A stretch of DNA of 64,000 nt from assembly GCA_002356455.1 (NCBI GenBank), contig AP017968.1, positions 1,364,001 through 1,428,000 of the forward strand. Direction: 5' to 3'. Shown in pieces: positions 34,483 through 43,691 of the stretch (positions within the stretch are counted from its first letter, which is position 1; each line of letters begins with the position of its first letter). Under the pieces are notes generated by a model. The model worked only from the letters and a program-made list of their open reading frames with translations, was not told the DNA's origin and made no database searches. The stretch comes from Fusobacterium varium. Lineage in GTDB: Bacteria; Fusobacteriota; Fusobacteriia; Fusobacteriales; Fusobacteriaceae. The position numbers were made by a program, and so were the translations under genes.

Positions 34483-34914
34483 TTATTTCTTAGGATATAA
34501 AATCATTTGAGTACATCTAAAAAGGGCAATTTTCTTTCCAGTTGCTTCATCTGTGACAACAGCATCCCAAACCTGAGTGGTTTTTCCAAGATGCTGAGCA
34601 GTAGCAGTACAACAGATTGCTCCTTTTGTAGTAGTTCCAAGATGATTACTTTTCAGTTCAATAGTAGTTAAACTTTCTGCTCCTTCTGGAAGATGAGCAA
34701 ATGAAGCATAACCACATGTAGTATCAGCTAAAGTAATAATAGTTGCAGCATGAAGATAGCCATTTGGTGCTATGTGATATGGTTTTATAGCCAATCTGCT
34801 TGTTAAAAAATTTTCTTTTAATTCAAGGATTTCGACACCCATAAATTCTGGTAAAAACCCCTTCCCTTTTTCATTTAATATTTTTACAGTTATATTTTTG
34901 TTTAAATTGCTCAT
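34483..34914 (-). CDS. PaaI-family hotdog thioesterase
   Basis: A 143-residue hotdog-fold protein. The core NGYLHAATIITLADTTCGYA and the later IELKSNHLGTTTKGAICC follow the PaaI/YdiI pattern, in which a catalytic acidic residue sits on the long helix (here Asp in LADTT). It should hydrolyse acyl-CoA or aryl-CoA thioesters in the cytoplasm; the substrate is not predictable. The start has GGAGG at longish spacing. It is 20 bases downstream of a membrane protein gene on the same strand. Confidence 0.85.
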   Translation of the reverse strand: MSNLNKNITVKILNEKGKGFLPEFMGVEILELKENFLTSRLAIKPYHIAPNGYLHAATIITLADTTCGYASFAHLPEGAESLTTIELKSNHLGTTTKGAICCTATAQHLGKTTQVWDAVVTDEATGKKIALFRCTQMILYPKK

Positions 34915-34934
34915 TTGTTCAATGTCCTCCCTAT

Positions 34935-35606
34935 TTAAAACTCATCTTTATTTTTTATATTTGCAATTTTAATAATTTCTATAATTATAGCTATTACCAT
35001 TATCCAGTACATATTTGAGAACAGTAAATTAAAACTAGGTAAACTTGTAAATCTGTAAAATAAATCTCCTAAGCCATACATATTTCCAAAAACAAGGAAA
35101 CTGACAATCAAAAAATTACAGATGATATAGATTACCATTAAAATATTTTTTCTGAAAATCATTATTCTTAATAGAGATGATAAAGTTCTAAGAATATTTG
35201 AAATCATAAAAGAATAATTTAAAAATGGTGTTGCCAGAGATAATGCGATAAAAATAAAACCTTCAGGCTTTCTTCTTCTTATTCCGTATAAACCTATTAA
35301 TACATTTAAAAGAACTCCTCTTACTTTATTGATATTTTTTAGAATATCAGCCATAAAAGAAAAATCTGAAACAGAATTTCTTCCATATGTTATATTTCGA
35401 ATAGGTTCCATTTTAAAGAAAAAATATAAAAATATTGAAATAACAAGATAAGAGATTAGTATTACTATTCCATCACTTCCAATTTTTGAATTATTTTCCT
35501 TATCATAATCATAATCATCTTCATTTCTTTTATGAGAAACTGCAAAATCTATTAAAAATATAACCATACCTAAAATAAGTGCTTCTAAAATTATTATTAA
35601 ATTCAT
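34935..35606 (-). CDS. Multi-spanning membrane protein of unknown function
   Basis: A 223-residue protein with about five or six predicted membrane helices and an acidic loop (residues 28-38, rich in Asp and Glu) after the first one. I do not recognise a family. The start at 35606 has AAAGGGG. It is probably co-transcribed with the thioesterase gene downstream. A role cannot be inferred. Confidence 0.65.
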   Translation of the reverse strand: MNLIIILEALILGMVIFLIDFAVSHKRNEDDYDYDKENNSKIGSDGIVILISYLVISIFLYFFFKMEPIRNITYGRNSVSDFSFMADILKNINKVRGVLLNVLIGLYGIRRRKPEGFIFIALSLATPFLNYSFMISNILRTLSSLLRIMIFRKNILMVIYIICNFLIVSFLVFGNMYGLGDLFYRFTSLPSFNLLFSNMYWIMVIAIIIEIIKIANIKNKDEF

Positions 35607-35829
35607 TTCTTTCCCCTTTCAATAAAAAATAAAGCTTTACTTTATTTAAATTTATAAATTTTTCGATTATATTTTAGTTTAACACAAAGAACAGTTTAAA
35701 AACAAATAAAAAAAATTTGGATATATTTAAAATTTTTCTTTGTTATCTATAAATTTAAAAATAAAAATATAGATTAAAAATAAATTTTTTTTATATCGCT
35801 GTATATTGAAGATATAATTTTGATGAATA
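35607..35829. other. AT-rich intergenic region
   Basis: With the adjoining MerR terminator it makes a 302-base gap without a gene. No clear promoter or repeat is visible; it should contain the promoter of the leftward membrane-protein gene. Confidence 0.4.
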
Positions 35830-35861
35830 AATAAAAAAGAGGATGGGTTTATCATCCTCCA
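35830..35861 (-). terminator. Terminator of the MerR gene
   Basis: On the minus strand GAGGATG and CATCCTC pair around a 7-base loop, followed by a T run. Confidence 0.85.
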
Positions 35862-35908
35862 CTTATTAATATAATAATATAAATAGAAAGGTTATATTTT
35901 GGTTTAAA

Positions 35909-36286
35909 TTATATTTTCAATTTCTTTTCATTTTTTACAACACATTTTTCATATATTTCAATTTTATAGTCAAGTCTATTAAGAGTCTGTTTCATCTCAT
36001 CTATTCTTGCAGCTAAGAGCTTTCTTTGTTCTGTCAAAATTTCTTTACGTGCCTCAACAGTTTTTTCACCTTGCTGGAACAATCCAACATACTCTATCAA
36101 TGCCTCAACAGGCAAACCTGCAGCTCTCATGCATTTGATAAATTCTATCCAGTTGCATTCGTTTTCTCCATAGTCACGGATTCCACCTTTTGTTCGTGGA
36201 ACAGCAGGAATTAAACCTATACGTTCATAATAACGTAGTGTATCAATAGTCAATTCAAATTTTTTACTTACTTCTGCAATTGTCAT
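35909..36286 (-). CDS. MerR-family transcriptional regulator
   Basis: A 125-residue regulator with an N-terminal winged helix (TIAEVSKKFELTIDTLRYYERIGLIP) and a dimerising coiled coil (about 80-115). The sequence RTKGGIRDYGENECNWIEFIKCMRAAGLPVEALIEY is typical of small MerR proteins that answer organic signals or stress; it lacks the C-terminal metal-binding cysteine pattern. The start follows AGGAGG. No adjacent target gene stands out. Confidence 0.9.
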   Translation of the reverse strand: MTIAEVSKKFELTIDTLRYYERIGLIPAVPRTKGGIRDYGENECNWIEFIKCMRAAGLPVEALIEYVGLFQQGEKTVEARKEILTEQRKLLAARIDEMKQTLNRLDYKIEIYEKCVVKNEKKLKI

Positions 36287-36512
36287 TTTAACTACCTCCT
36301 ATGATTAAATTTTAACATCTGGAGTTAACTCAAGGTCAAGATATTTTTTATTATATTAAAAATAAAAATTTTCTGAAATTAAAAAAGAAATTAATTGTAT
36401 ATGTATTAAACCTGTTTTCATAGATGTATTATTTTAAGTATTGACTGCTGAATTAATTTTTTAATCTTGGTTTATAAATCTCAATTTTTAATCTCTTAAT
36501 TAATTCAGTAAT
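36287..36512. other. Intergenic region upstream of the MerR gene
   Basis: Part of a 301-base gap. No gene is seen. The segment before the MerR start (36300-36335) should hold its promoter and any spaced-dyad operator, but none is clear enough to mark. Confidence 0.4.
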
Positions 36513-36558
36513 AAAAAAACTACACCCTTCATCTTATTTTTACTAAGATTTTGGGTGC
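36513..36558 (-). terminator. Terminator of the YbaK-like gene
   Basis: On the minus strand CACCC and ATCTTA pair with TAAGAT and GGGTG (a small internal loop between them), followed by a T run. Confidence 0.8.
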
Positions 36559-36587
36559 AGAATAACATTGGTTTTCAATATATTTTA

Positions 36588-37067
36588 TTACTCAGCAGGA
36601 ATAGGATCTTTACATACATCCACCCATTCTCCTTGAGTTATACTTGCTAATAAATCTACAGGAACTTTAACAGCAGAGTGGTCAGAACCACCAGCAGGAT
36701 AAACTATTTTAAATTCCTTTAATGTTTTATCAAGATAGACTTTTAATGGTCTTTTTAATCCAAAAGGACATACTCCGCCAATAGGGTGTCCAGTAGCTTC
36801 CAATACTTCATCATGAGGAATCATAGTAGCTTTTTCTTTGAATTTATCCTTAAATTTTCTGTTGTCAAGTCTAGCTCCACCTTTTGTAAGGATAAGTATG
36901 TATTCCCCATTTTTTAACTTATACCCCATTGTTTTAGCAATTTGATCTTCTTCAACCCCCCAAGTTGCAGCAGCACTTTTTACAGTAGCAGTATCTCCTT
37001 CTGTTTCCTCAACTTTTAAGGGAAGATTGTTGTCTTCAAAAAATTTTTTTACACTTTCAACACTCAT
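36588..37067 (-). CDS. YbaK/EbsC-family aminoacyl-tRNA deacylase
   Basis: A 159-residue trans-editing domain protein. The segment ATGHPIGGVCPFGLKRPLKVYLD and the closing AGGSDHSAVKVPVDLL are hallmarks of YbaK/ProX proteins, which hydrolyse mischarged tRNAs such as Cys-tRNA(Pro). The start at 37067 has GGAG; a longer frame to 37136 would overlap the VOC gene and adds only a low-complexity hydrophobic stretch. The exact editing substrate is uncertain. Confidence 0.88.
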   Translation of the reverse strand: MSVESVKKFFEDNNLPLKVEETEGDTATVKSAAATWGVEEDQIAKTMGYKLKNGEYILILTKGGARLDNRKFKDKFKEKATMIPHDEVLEATGHPIGGVCPFGLKRPLKVYLDKTLKEFKIVYPAGGSDHSAVKVPVDLLASITQGEWVDVCKDPIPAE

Positions 37068-37125
37068 AACTATCATCTCCTTAATTTTAACTATCAGTAT
37101 ACCAAAAAAAAAGAAAAATTTGAAG

Positions 37126-37512
37126 TTATTTTTCACAAATTTCTAAAGGAAGATTATCAGGATCTCTAAAAAAAGTATATTTTTTATTAGTTATTTCATC
37201 CATTTTTACAGATTCTACAATTATATTATTCTTATTTAGGTACTTTATAAAATCTTCAATATTATCCACTTCAAAAGCAAGATGTCTTAAACCTCTAGCT
37301 TCTGGTGAAGTTATTCTTTCAGGGGGACTAGGGAAAGAAAAAAGTTCAATTTGATATTCTCCAGCTATTTCAAGATCAAGTTTATATGACTTTCTTTCAC
37401 TTCTGTATATTTCATTTAGAATTTTAAACCCTAAAATATTAACATAAAAATTTTTAGATTTTTCATAATCTGAACAAATAATTGCAATATGATGTATTTT
37501 ATTAATAAACAT
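37126..37512 (-). CDS. VOC-family (glyoxalase I-like) metalloprotein
   Basis: A 128-residue vicinal-oxygen-chelate protein with two beta-alpha-beta-beta-beta modules. H7 or H8 (KIHHIAI), an internal Glu (YQIELF), H in RGLRHLAFEVD and E near the end (LPLEICEK) are candidate metal ligands. It resembles the short YaeR-type glyoxalase-like proteins. The substrate is unknown. The start has AGGAG, 8 bases after trmL on the same strand. Confidence 0.85.
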   Translation of the reverse strand: MFINKIHHIAIICSDYEKSKNFYVNILGFKILNEIYRSERKSYKLDLEIAGEYQIELFSFPSPPERITSPEARGLRHLAFEVDNIEDFIKYLNKNNIIVESVKMDEITNKKYTFFRDPDNLPLEICEK

Positions 37513-37520
37513 AAATTCTC

Positions 37521-37979
37521 CTATTTATTAAAATTAAAATCTGTTTGTCTTAAAGCCTCATATAAAATGATAGCAGCAGAGTTAGAAAGATTTAGAGAAC
37601 GTCCCATATCTATCATAGGAATAGTGATACAGTGATTAGTATTTTTATTTAGTATTTTTTCTGGAATTCCACGTGATTCAGGGCCAAACATAACAAAATC
37701 ATTTTTTTCAAATTTGATATCTGTATATTTTTGTTTTGTTTTAGTAGTTGCATAATATATAACAGCATCAGGATTTCCATTTATAAAATCTTCATAAGAT
37801 TCCCATACTTTTAAATCAACAAGATGCCAATAATCGAGTCCAGCTCTTTTTAATTGCTTTTCATCCAAAGAAAAACCGAGAGGTTTGATTAAATGGAGAG
37901 TTGTATTAGTAAGTACAGCACTTCTTCCTATATTTCCAGTATTATATGGTATTTCAGGGTATAATAAAACTATATTCAA
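37521..37979 (-). CDS. trmL: tRNA (cytidine/uridine-34-2'-O)-methyltransferase TrmL
   Basis: A 152-residue SPOUT-class methyltransferase that modifies the wobble base of tRNA-Leu. Signatures: PEIPYNTGNIGRSA at the N terminus, FGPESRGIPEKIL, and IPMIDMGRSLNLSNSAAIILYEALRQ forming the knotted SAM site. The start codon is TTG at 37979 preceded by GGAGG. It heads a three-gene leftward unit with the VOC and YbaK-like genes. Confidence 0.93.
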   Translation of the reverse strand: MNIVLLYPEIPYNTGNIGRSAVLTNTTLHLIKPLGFSLDEKQLKRAGLDYWHLVDLKVWESYEDFINGNPDAVIYYATTKTKQKYTDIKFEKNDFVMFGPESRGIPEKILNKNTNHCITIPMIDMGRSLNLSNSAAIILYEALRQTDFNFNK

Positions 37980-38130
37980 TTTGTTTCCTCCTAATCAAAA
38001 TATTTACCAATAGATTATACACCAAAGAATGAAAATAGTGTATATCTTTTTAAATATATCTGATAAGAGAAAAATATGTGCTTTTTTAGAAGATATGACA
38101 TCTGTAATACGTTGTTCTTGATAATTTAGG

Positions 38131-38160
38131 TAGACAAAATCAGTAATACTGAAGTATAAT
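38131..38160 (+). promoter_or_regulatory. Promoter of the MBL hydrolase gene
   Basis: TAGACA, an 18-base spacer and a perfect TATAAT, about 50 bases before the start codon. Confidence 0.6.
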
Positions 38161-38210
38161 TAAAGATATGATATAGATTGTATTTAGGATTTAAGGAGGA
38201 AAAGTAGAAA

Positions 38211-38837
38211 ATGATGAATATAAAGACATTTTATTTGGGTTCAATGATGACAAATTGCTACCTTACTTGGAACAATGACAAAAATGCTTATCTTTTTGAT
38301 TGTGGTGGGGAAAATATAGATAAAATTATGACTTTTTTAAAGGTTAATGGACTTACATTAAAGTATTTAGTTCTTACACATGGACATGGAGATCATATTG
38401 CAGGAATAAACAGATTGGTAGAGGAATATCCAAATGTTGAGGTATATATAGGTAAGGAGGATGCAGCATGTCTTACTGAACCAGAATTAAATTTAATGAG
38501 ATATATCACAGGGGTGAATTTTGTCTTTGGAGGAGAATTTCATACTGTAAAAGAGGGAGATATGATAGGAGAATTCAAAGTTTTAGATACTCCTGGGCAT
38601 ACTATAGGATCAAAGAGTTTTTATTGTTCTGAAGCTAAGATGCTGATCTCAGGAGATACTATGTTTAGAAGAAGTTATGGAAGATATGATTTACCTACAA
38701 GCAGTGGAGAAATGCTTTTTAACAGTCTTGCAAAATTATGTAAATTACCTGCTGATACAAAAGTCTATAGTGGGCACAGTGATGAAACAACTATAGGAGA
38801 AGAAAAAGAATTCTTATCTATGCAGGGAATAATCTAA
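38211..38837 (+). CDS. Metallo-beta-lactamase-fold hydrolase (glyoxalase II-like)
   Basis: A 208-residue cytoplasmic hydrolase. The di-metal motif H57-G-H59-G-D61-H62 is intact, followed by DTPGHTIGS and a distal SGHSDETTIGEE. This short MBL type is common in anaerobes and is usually annotated as a glyoxalase II-like hydrolase, but the substrate is not known. Its SD, AAGGAGG, is 11 bases from the ATG at 38211; a second ATG follows directly. It is 20 bases upstream of the thioredoxin-reductase-like gene. Confidence 0.85.
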   Translation: MMNIKTFYLGSMMTNCYLTWNNDKNAYLFDCGGENIDKIMTFLKVNGLTLKYLVLTHGHGDHIAGINRLVEEYPNVEVYIGKEDAACLTEPELNLMRYITGVNFVFGGEFHTVKEGDMIGEFKVLDTPGHTIGSKSFYCSEAKMLISGDTMFRRSYGRYDLPTSSGEMLFNSLAKLCKLPADTKVYSGHSDETTIGEEKEFLSMQGII

Positions 38838-38857
38838 AAATTAAGGAGGTTATTTTT

Positions 38858-39784
38858 ATGAATGAAAAAAAATATGATGTTATAATAATTGGTGGTGGGC
38901 CAGCAGGTCTTACAGCAGGTATATATACAGGAAGATCAAAATTGAGCACTTTGATAATTGAAAAAGAAGGAATGGGAAGTCTTCTCATGGCTCACAAAAT
39001 AGATAATTATCCAGGATTTCCAGAGGGAGTATCAGGAAAGGAACTTTATACTTTAATGAAAAAGCAATCAGAAAGATTTGGAGCTGAATTTTTAGATGCC
39101 ACTCTTTTAGGGTTTGATGTATATTCAGATACTGAAAGTAAAATAGTGAAAACAGATAAAGGAAATTTTAAAGCAAAAGTTGTAATAATAGCTTCAGGAA
39201 CTGGAAAAAATGGAACTAAAAAACTAAAGGGTGAGGAAGAATTTTTAGGTAAAGGGGTATCATATTGTGCTACATGTGATGGAGCTTTTACTAAAAATTT
39301 AAATGTATCTCTGTTAGGTCAGGGAGAAGAGGTAGCAGAAGAGGCACTTTTCCTTACAAAGTTTTCAAAAAATATAAAAATATTTGTAAATGAAAAAGAA
39401 TTTAAATGCCACAAAGATACTTTAGATGCATTAACAGCTTCTGGAAAGGTAGAAGTAATAACTGATGCTAAATTGCTTGAAATAAAAGGCGGAGAGTATG
39501 TTGAGGAACTTGTGATAGAAAAAGATGGTAAAATAGAAAATTATCCTTCTGATTTTGCATTTCTTTATTTAGGAACTAAAAACAATACAGAGATGTATGG
39601 AGAGTTTGCCCAATTGGACAGCCAAGGAAATATTGTGACAAAAGATGGGTTAAAAATCAATGTCGAAGGAATGTATGCAGCAGGTGATATAAGATCAGGT
39701 GTAATAAGACAGGTAACAACAGCTGTAGCTGATGGAACTGTTGCTGCTATGGAAGCCATCAAGGAAATTTTAAAAAAGAAATAA
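38858..39784 (+). CDS. Thioredoxin reductase-like NAD(P)H/FAD disulfide oxidoreductase
   Basis: A 308-residue flavoprotein. The FAD motif is IIIGGGPAGLTAGIY, the redox pair is C137-A-T-C140-D (SYCATCDGAF), and the closing segment VEGMYAAGDIRSG is the second FAD strand. This is the thioredoxin reductase layout. The NADPH-site GxGxxA segment is degenerate (LLGQGEEVAEEALFL), so it may be a TrxB paralogue with a different donor or partner. No thioredoxin gene is adjacent. The start has AAGGAGG. Confidence 0.85.
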   Translation: MNEKKYDVIIIGGGPAGLTAGIYTGRSKLSTLIIEKEGMGSLLMAHKIDNYPGFPEGVSGKELYTLMKKQSERFGAEFLDATLLGFDVYSDTESKIVKTDKGNFKAKVVIIASGTGKNGTKKLKGEEEFLGKGVSYCATCDGAFTKNLNVSLLGQGEEVAEEALFLTKFSKNIKIFVNEKEFKCHKDTLDALTASGKVEVITDAKLLEIKGGEYVEELVIEKDGKIENYPSDFAFLYLGTKNNTEMYGEFAQLDSQGNIVTKDGLKINVEGMYAAGDIRSGVIRQVTTAVADGTVAAMEAIKEILKKK

Positions 39785-39873
39785 AAAAAGAGGAAATTTT
39801 AAAAAAGTCTGGTATCTTATAATAAGCCGAAATGTAATCCTGAATAGGATTTTAAAAAAGGAGCTGATTACAT

Positions 39874-41181
39874 ATGAGAAAGACATTCATACTAGATACC
39901 AATATACTTATTCATGATCCTTACTGTATTTATAATTTTAGAGGTAATGATGTTATTCTGCCTATCTATGTTATAGAAGAGATAGATAAGCTTAAAAGAA
40001 ATCAGAATACAGCTATTCAAGCTAGACTAGCTTCAAGAGTTCTAGATGAAATTAGAAAAGAAGGAAGCCTTTTTAAAGGTGTAGAACTAAAAAATGATAT
40101 ATTTTTTAGAGTTGAAATTAAAAATGATATGAAACTTCTTCCAGAAGTTTTAAAAAAAGATGTTGTAGATAATTATATTATTTCAGTTACATTAGGAATA
40201 AAAAAAGATAATCCAGATAAAAGAGTTATAATAGTAACAAAAGATATAAATATGAGGATAAAAGCTGATGCTTTAGGATTGGAAGTAGAAGACTATTCGA
40301 CAGATAAAGTTGATTATACAGAGCTATATGATGGATTCTATGAAGTAGAAGTTGACAGCAAAACATTTGGGCAATATGAAAAAAATGGTAAAATGGATTT
40401 TGCAGATTTAGGAAGAGAAGATATTGTTCCAACTCCAAATTGTTTCTTCAAATTAAATTGCAAAGGGAATATTCTTACAGGAAGATATGATAATGGAAAA
40501 ATTAAAAAGTTTCTTCTTGGAGATAGTAGTGCATGGGGGCTTAGAGCGAGAAATGATGAACAGAGATTCGCTATGGAGTTATTAATGGATGAAAATATAA
40601 AAGTAGTTACTCTTGTAGGAGGAGCAGGAACAGGAAAAACACTTTTAGCCATAGCAACAGGGCTGGAATTAGTAGTTGAAAGAAAAAAATATAAAAAACT
40701 TCTGATAGCAAGACCTATTATTCCAATGGGTAAAGATCTTGGATACCTTCCAGGAAATGAAAAAGAAAAATTAAAACCATGGATGCAGCCTATCTTTGAT
40801 AATATAGATTTTTTAAGTGAAGCAAAAGATGATAAAACTGGAGAGAAAGTTGTTGAAGGATTAGAAGCCATGGGAATATTAAAGATAGAAGCATTGACAT
40901 ATATAAGAGGAAGAAGTATACCAAGAGGGCTTATTATAATTGATGAAGCACAGAATTTAACTCCACTGGAAATAAAAACTATTGTAACAAGAGCTGGAGA
41001 AAATACTAAAATGATATTTACAGGTGACCCACAGCAGATTGACAATCCATATCTTGATTCTAACACAAATGGATTGACATATCTGGCTGACAGATTGAAA
41101 AGTGAAAGTATTGTAGGACATATTACTTTGAAAAAAGGCGAAAGATCTAAACTTGCTGAAATAGCAGTAAAGTTATTATAA
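39874..41181 (+). CDS. PIN domain-PhoH family ATPase
   Basis: A 435-residue fusion. An N-terminal PIN nuclease domain (1 to about 145; FILDTNILIHDP, then EEIDKLK and DNYIISV) is joined to a PhoH ATPase with Walker A GGAGTGKT (K255) and Walker B LIIIDEAQNL. The family (YlaK-like, PhoH2) couples ATP hydrolysis to RNA unwinding and cleavage. The start has AAGGAG at long spacing. It is followed directly by a terminator. Confidence 0.9.
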   Translation: MRKTFILDTNILIHDPYCIYNFRGNDVILPIYVIEEIDKLKRNQNTAIQARLASRVLDEIRKEGSLFKGVELKNDIFFRVEIKNDMKLLPEVLKKDVVDNYIISVTLGIKKDNPDKRVIIVTKDINMRIKADALGLEVEDYSTDKVDYTELYDGFYEVEVDSKTFGQYEKNGKMDFADLGREDIVPTPNCFFKLNCKGNILTGRYDNGKIKKFLLGDSSAWGLRARNDEQRFAMELLMDENIKVVTLVGGAGTGKTLLAIATGLELVVERKKYKKLLIARPIIPMGKDLGYLPGNEKEKLKPWMQPIFDNIDFLSEAKDDKTGEKVVEGLEAMGILKIEALTYIRGRSIPRGLIIIDEAQNLTPLEIKTIVTRAGENTKMIFTGDPQQIDNPYLDSNTNGLTYLADRLKSESIVGHITLKKGERSKLAEIAVKLL

Positions 41182-41198
41182 AATTAAAAAGTGAGCAG

Positions 41199-41224
41199 GC
41201 AGTACATTTGTACTGCCTTTTATC
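41199..41224 (+). terminator. Terminator of the PIN-PhoH gene
   Basis: GGCAGTAC and GTACTGCC form a perfect stem with a 4-base loop, followed by TTTT. Confidence 0.85.
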
Positions 41225-41269
41225 TATATTTTGATATAAAAAACGAATAACTTAAGGCCTATATTTTTT

Positions 41270-41298
41270 AAGACAAATTTATAATTTTGTTATATAAT
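41270..41298 (+). promoter_or_regulatory. Promoter of the DUF4253 gene
   Basis: AAGACA, a 17-base spacer and a perfect TATAAT (41293-41298), about 32 bases before the start codon. Confidence 0.6.
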
Positions 41299-41330
41299 TG
41301 ATATAAATATATAAAATTTTAGGAGGAAAA

Positions 41331-42068
41331 ATGACTAGTGATTGCCGAGAAATACTAAGGTTTTTAAATTGTAAATATGAGATATTTGAAAATGAAAAGA
41401 ACAGCAGTATAATAATGGAGAGATATAAAGAACTAAAAGAAGCTGGAAAAAAAGAAAATTTTGTACCACTGATAATAGTTCCAAATGATATTTTAGCAGA
41501 AACTCTCAGCTTTATATATGAGGACTACGATGTGGAAGAATCTCAGGCTGGAATCCAAGAATTTCGTGAAAAAGCTTTAGAAGAAGCTGAAAGTATAGAT
41601 GTAAATGAATTTTTAAAAGAACGTTTTAATGAATATAATGATATGCATGATAATGATGTAATGGGAAATTTTAAATATAGTGAACCATCTAATGAGTTTA
41701 TAACATTTGAAGATGCAAATGGAATTCCATTCCCAGAAGTATTAATCGTAAAAATACCTGAAACTGATCCTTGGAAAGCAGCAGTATGGATGCCTATGGG
41801 AGGATTTAATGACTGCCCGACACCAGCAGAACAGGCAGCAGTATTTAAGTTCTGGTATGAAAAATATGGAGCTGTACCAGGAGCAGTAACTTATGATAAT
41901 TGGGAATTATATATAGATAAACCTTTGAAGGAAAATAATGAGCTGGAAGGATTAGCAGAAGAACAGTTTGCATTTTGTTATGATATAGTTATGCAGGGAT
42001 GTGGGGATATTCGATCTCTTGCAAGCTGCTTGAGAAATTCTCATGTATGGTATTTTTGGTGGGATTAA
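41331..42068 (+). CDS. DUF4253 domain protein
   Basis: A 245-residue soluble protein. The C-terminal half (VWMPMGGFNDCPTPAEQAAV, then WYEKYGAVPGAVTYDNWELY and a terminal WYFWWD) matches DUF4253, a family without an assigned activity. The N-terminal half is acidic and helical. There is no signal peptide. The start at 41331 follows AGGAGG. It is monocistronic with its own promoter. Function unknown. Confidence 0.8.
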   Translation: MTSDCREILRFLNCKYEIFENEKNSSIIMERYKELKEAGKKENFVPLIIVPNDILAETLSFIYEDYDVEESQAGIQEFREKALEEAESIDVNEFLKERFNEYNDMHDNDVMGNFKYSEPSNEFITFEDANGIPFPEVLIVKIPETDPWKAAVWMPMGGFNDCPTPAEQAAVFKFWYEKYGAVPGAVTYDNWELYIDKPLKENNELEGLAEEQFAFCYDIVMQGCGDIRSLASCLRNSHVWYFWWD

Positions 42069-42083
42069 AATAAAAGTTTATAC

Positions 42084-42112
42084 TTTAATATTTTAACTAT
42101 CTGTGATATAAT
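42084..42112 (+). promoter_or_regulatory. Promoter of secG
   Basis: TTTAAT, a 17-base spacer and TATAAT (42107-42112), about 40 bases before the start codon. Confidence 0.5.
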
Positions 42113-42154
42113 TTATTGTATTTAATATAAGAGAAGAAGTTTAGGAGGAGAGCT

Positions 42155-42379
42155 ATGGAAACATTATTTACAATAATGCTTTTTATATTTGCAATAGTGC
42201 TTATAATATTAGTGCTTATACAGCCTGATAGGAGCCACGGAATGTCAGCAAGCATGGGAATGGGAGCTTCAAATACTGTGTTTGGAATATCAAAAGATGG
42301 TGGGCCTTTAGCTAAAGCAACTGAAGTGGTTGCAGTACTATTTATTGTCAGTGCACTTTTATTATACTTAGTAAAATAG
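42155..42379 (+). CDS. secG: Preprotein translocase subunit SecG
   Basis: A 74-residue protein with two membrane helices (about 4-22 and 54-72) joined by a glycine/serine-rich loop (MSASMGMGASNTVFG). It assists SecYE in protein export through the inner membrane. Length and the second-helix start LAKATEVVAVLFIV are typical. The start follows AGGAGG, and a terminator lies directly after the stop. Confidence 0.93.
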   Translation: METLFTIMLFIFAIVLIILVLIQPDRSHGMSASMGMGASNTVFGISKDGGPLAKATEVVAVLFIVSALLLYLVK

Positions 42380-42388
42380 AAGGAAGAG

Positions 42389-42417
42389 GCGTATTGTTTT
42401 ATCAATACGCTTTTTTT
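42389..42417 (+). terminator. secG terminator
   Basis: GCGTATTG pairs with CAATACGC, followed by seven T residues. Confidence 0.9.
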
Positions 42418-42444
42418 GTCAAAAAATAAAATGGTTGTGATGAG

Positions 42445-43674
42445 ATGAATCTATTTGAAAGTAACTATGATAGAATAAAGCCTTTAGCTTTAAGACTCAG
42501 ACCTAACAATTTAAATGATTTTATAGGTCAGGAAAAGATTTTAGGAAAAGGTGGAGTTTTAAGAAAATTAATAGAGAAACAGAGCATATCAAATTCTATT
42601 TTTTTTGGACCTCCAGGATGTGGAAAAAGTTCACTTGGGGAAATAATTTCTAAAACTTTGGACAGTAACTTTGAAACTCTCAATGCGACTGTTGCAAGTC
42701 TTAATGATTTACGTGAAATTGTAGAAAAAGCTAAAAAAAATCTTGAATTTTATGGGAAAAAAACTATCCTGTTTTTAGATGAGATACATAGATTCAATAA
42801 ACTCCAGCAGGATGCACTTCTTTCATACTGTGAATCAGGAATATTGACTCTTATAGGAGCTACTACAGAGAATCCTTACTATAGTTTAAACAATGCATTA
42901 TTATCAAGAGTGATGATATTCGAATTTAAACCACTAAGTAGGGATAATATCAAGGAGATACTTGAAAAGGGAGTTAAATATATAGGACTGGAAGAAAAAA
43001 TATCAAAAGAAATAATAGAGTGTATACTAGATATTTCACAAGGAGACAGCAGAATAGCAATAAATTATCTGGAACTTTATCAGAATAGCTGTATGGAATT
43101 GGAAGATGAGGAAGTACTGGATATATTTAGACAAAGACAATCTTCTTATCATAAAGCAGAAGATAAATATAATCTCATATCAGCTTTGATCAAAAGTATG
43201 AGAGGAAGTGATCCAGATGCAGCTCTTTACTGGTTGGGAAGACTCCTTCATGGAGGAGAAGATCCAAGATATATAGCAAGAAGAATAATGATACATGCCA
43301 GTGAAGATATAGGAATGGCAAATCCTGAGGCTATGCTTATAGCCAGCAGTGCAATGACTGCAAGTGAAAAAATAGGGATGCCGGAAGTAAAAATAATACT
43401 TGCACAAGCAGTTATATATCTTTCCATATCTACAAAAAGTAATTCATGCTACATGGGAATAAATAAAGCAATGGAAGATATAGATAAGGGAGATATGGAA
43501 ACTGTGCCTTTAACTATATGTCATAACGCAAAAGGATATAAATATCCTCATGATTATACAGGTAACTTCATAAAACAGAACTATACTGCTAAAAAGAGGG
43601 AGTACTATATTCCTGGAGATAACAAAAATGAAAAACTTATAAAGGAAAAAATGGAAAAATTATGGGGAAAATAA
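42445..43674 (+). CDS. rarA: Replication-associated recombination protein A (RarA/MgsA)
   Basis: A 409-residue AAA+ ATPase that acts at stalled replication forks. Motifs: [17 protein letters not shown], Walker [11 protein letters not shown] (K61), Walker [20 protein letters not shown], sensor [18 protein letters not shown]. The C-terminal MgsA domain contains [18 protein letters not shown]. The ribosome site is weak (GTGATGAG). It lies 8-18 bases upstream of hisS, probably in the same transcript. Confidence 0.94.
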   Translation: MNLFESNYDRIKPLALRLRPNNLNDFIGQEKILGKGGVLRKLIEKQSISNSIFFGPPGCGKSSLGEIISKTLDSNFETLNATVASLNDLREIVEKAKKNLEFYGKKTILFLDEIHRFNKLQQDALLSYCESGILTLIGATTENPYYSLNNALLSRVMIFEFKPLSRDNIKEILEKGVKYIGLEEKISKEIIECILDISQGDSRIAINYLELYQNSCMELEDEEVLDIFRQRQSSYHKAEDKYNLISALIKSMRGSDPDAALYWLGRLLHGGEDPRYIARRIMIHASEDIGMANPEAMLIASSAMTASEKIGMPEVKIILAQAVIYLSISTKSNSCYMGINKAMEDIDKGDMETVPLTICHNAKGYKYPHDYTGNFIKQNYTAKKREYYIPGDNKNEKLIKEKMEKLWGK

Positions 43675-43691
43675 TATAAGAGGTGAGAATA

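Noticed and set aside
40338-41066. 242-codon frame on the minus strand opposite the PIN-PhoH gene
   Set aside because: It is the antisense shadow of a well-supported gene, has no ribosome site and its predicted product resembles no protein.
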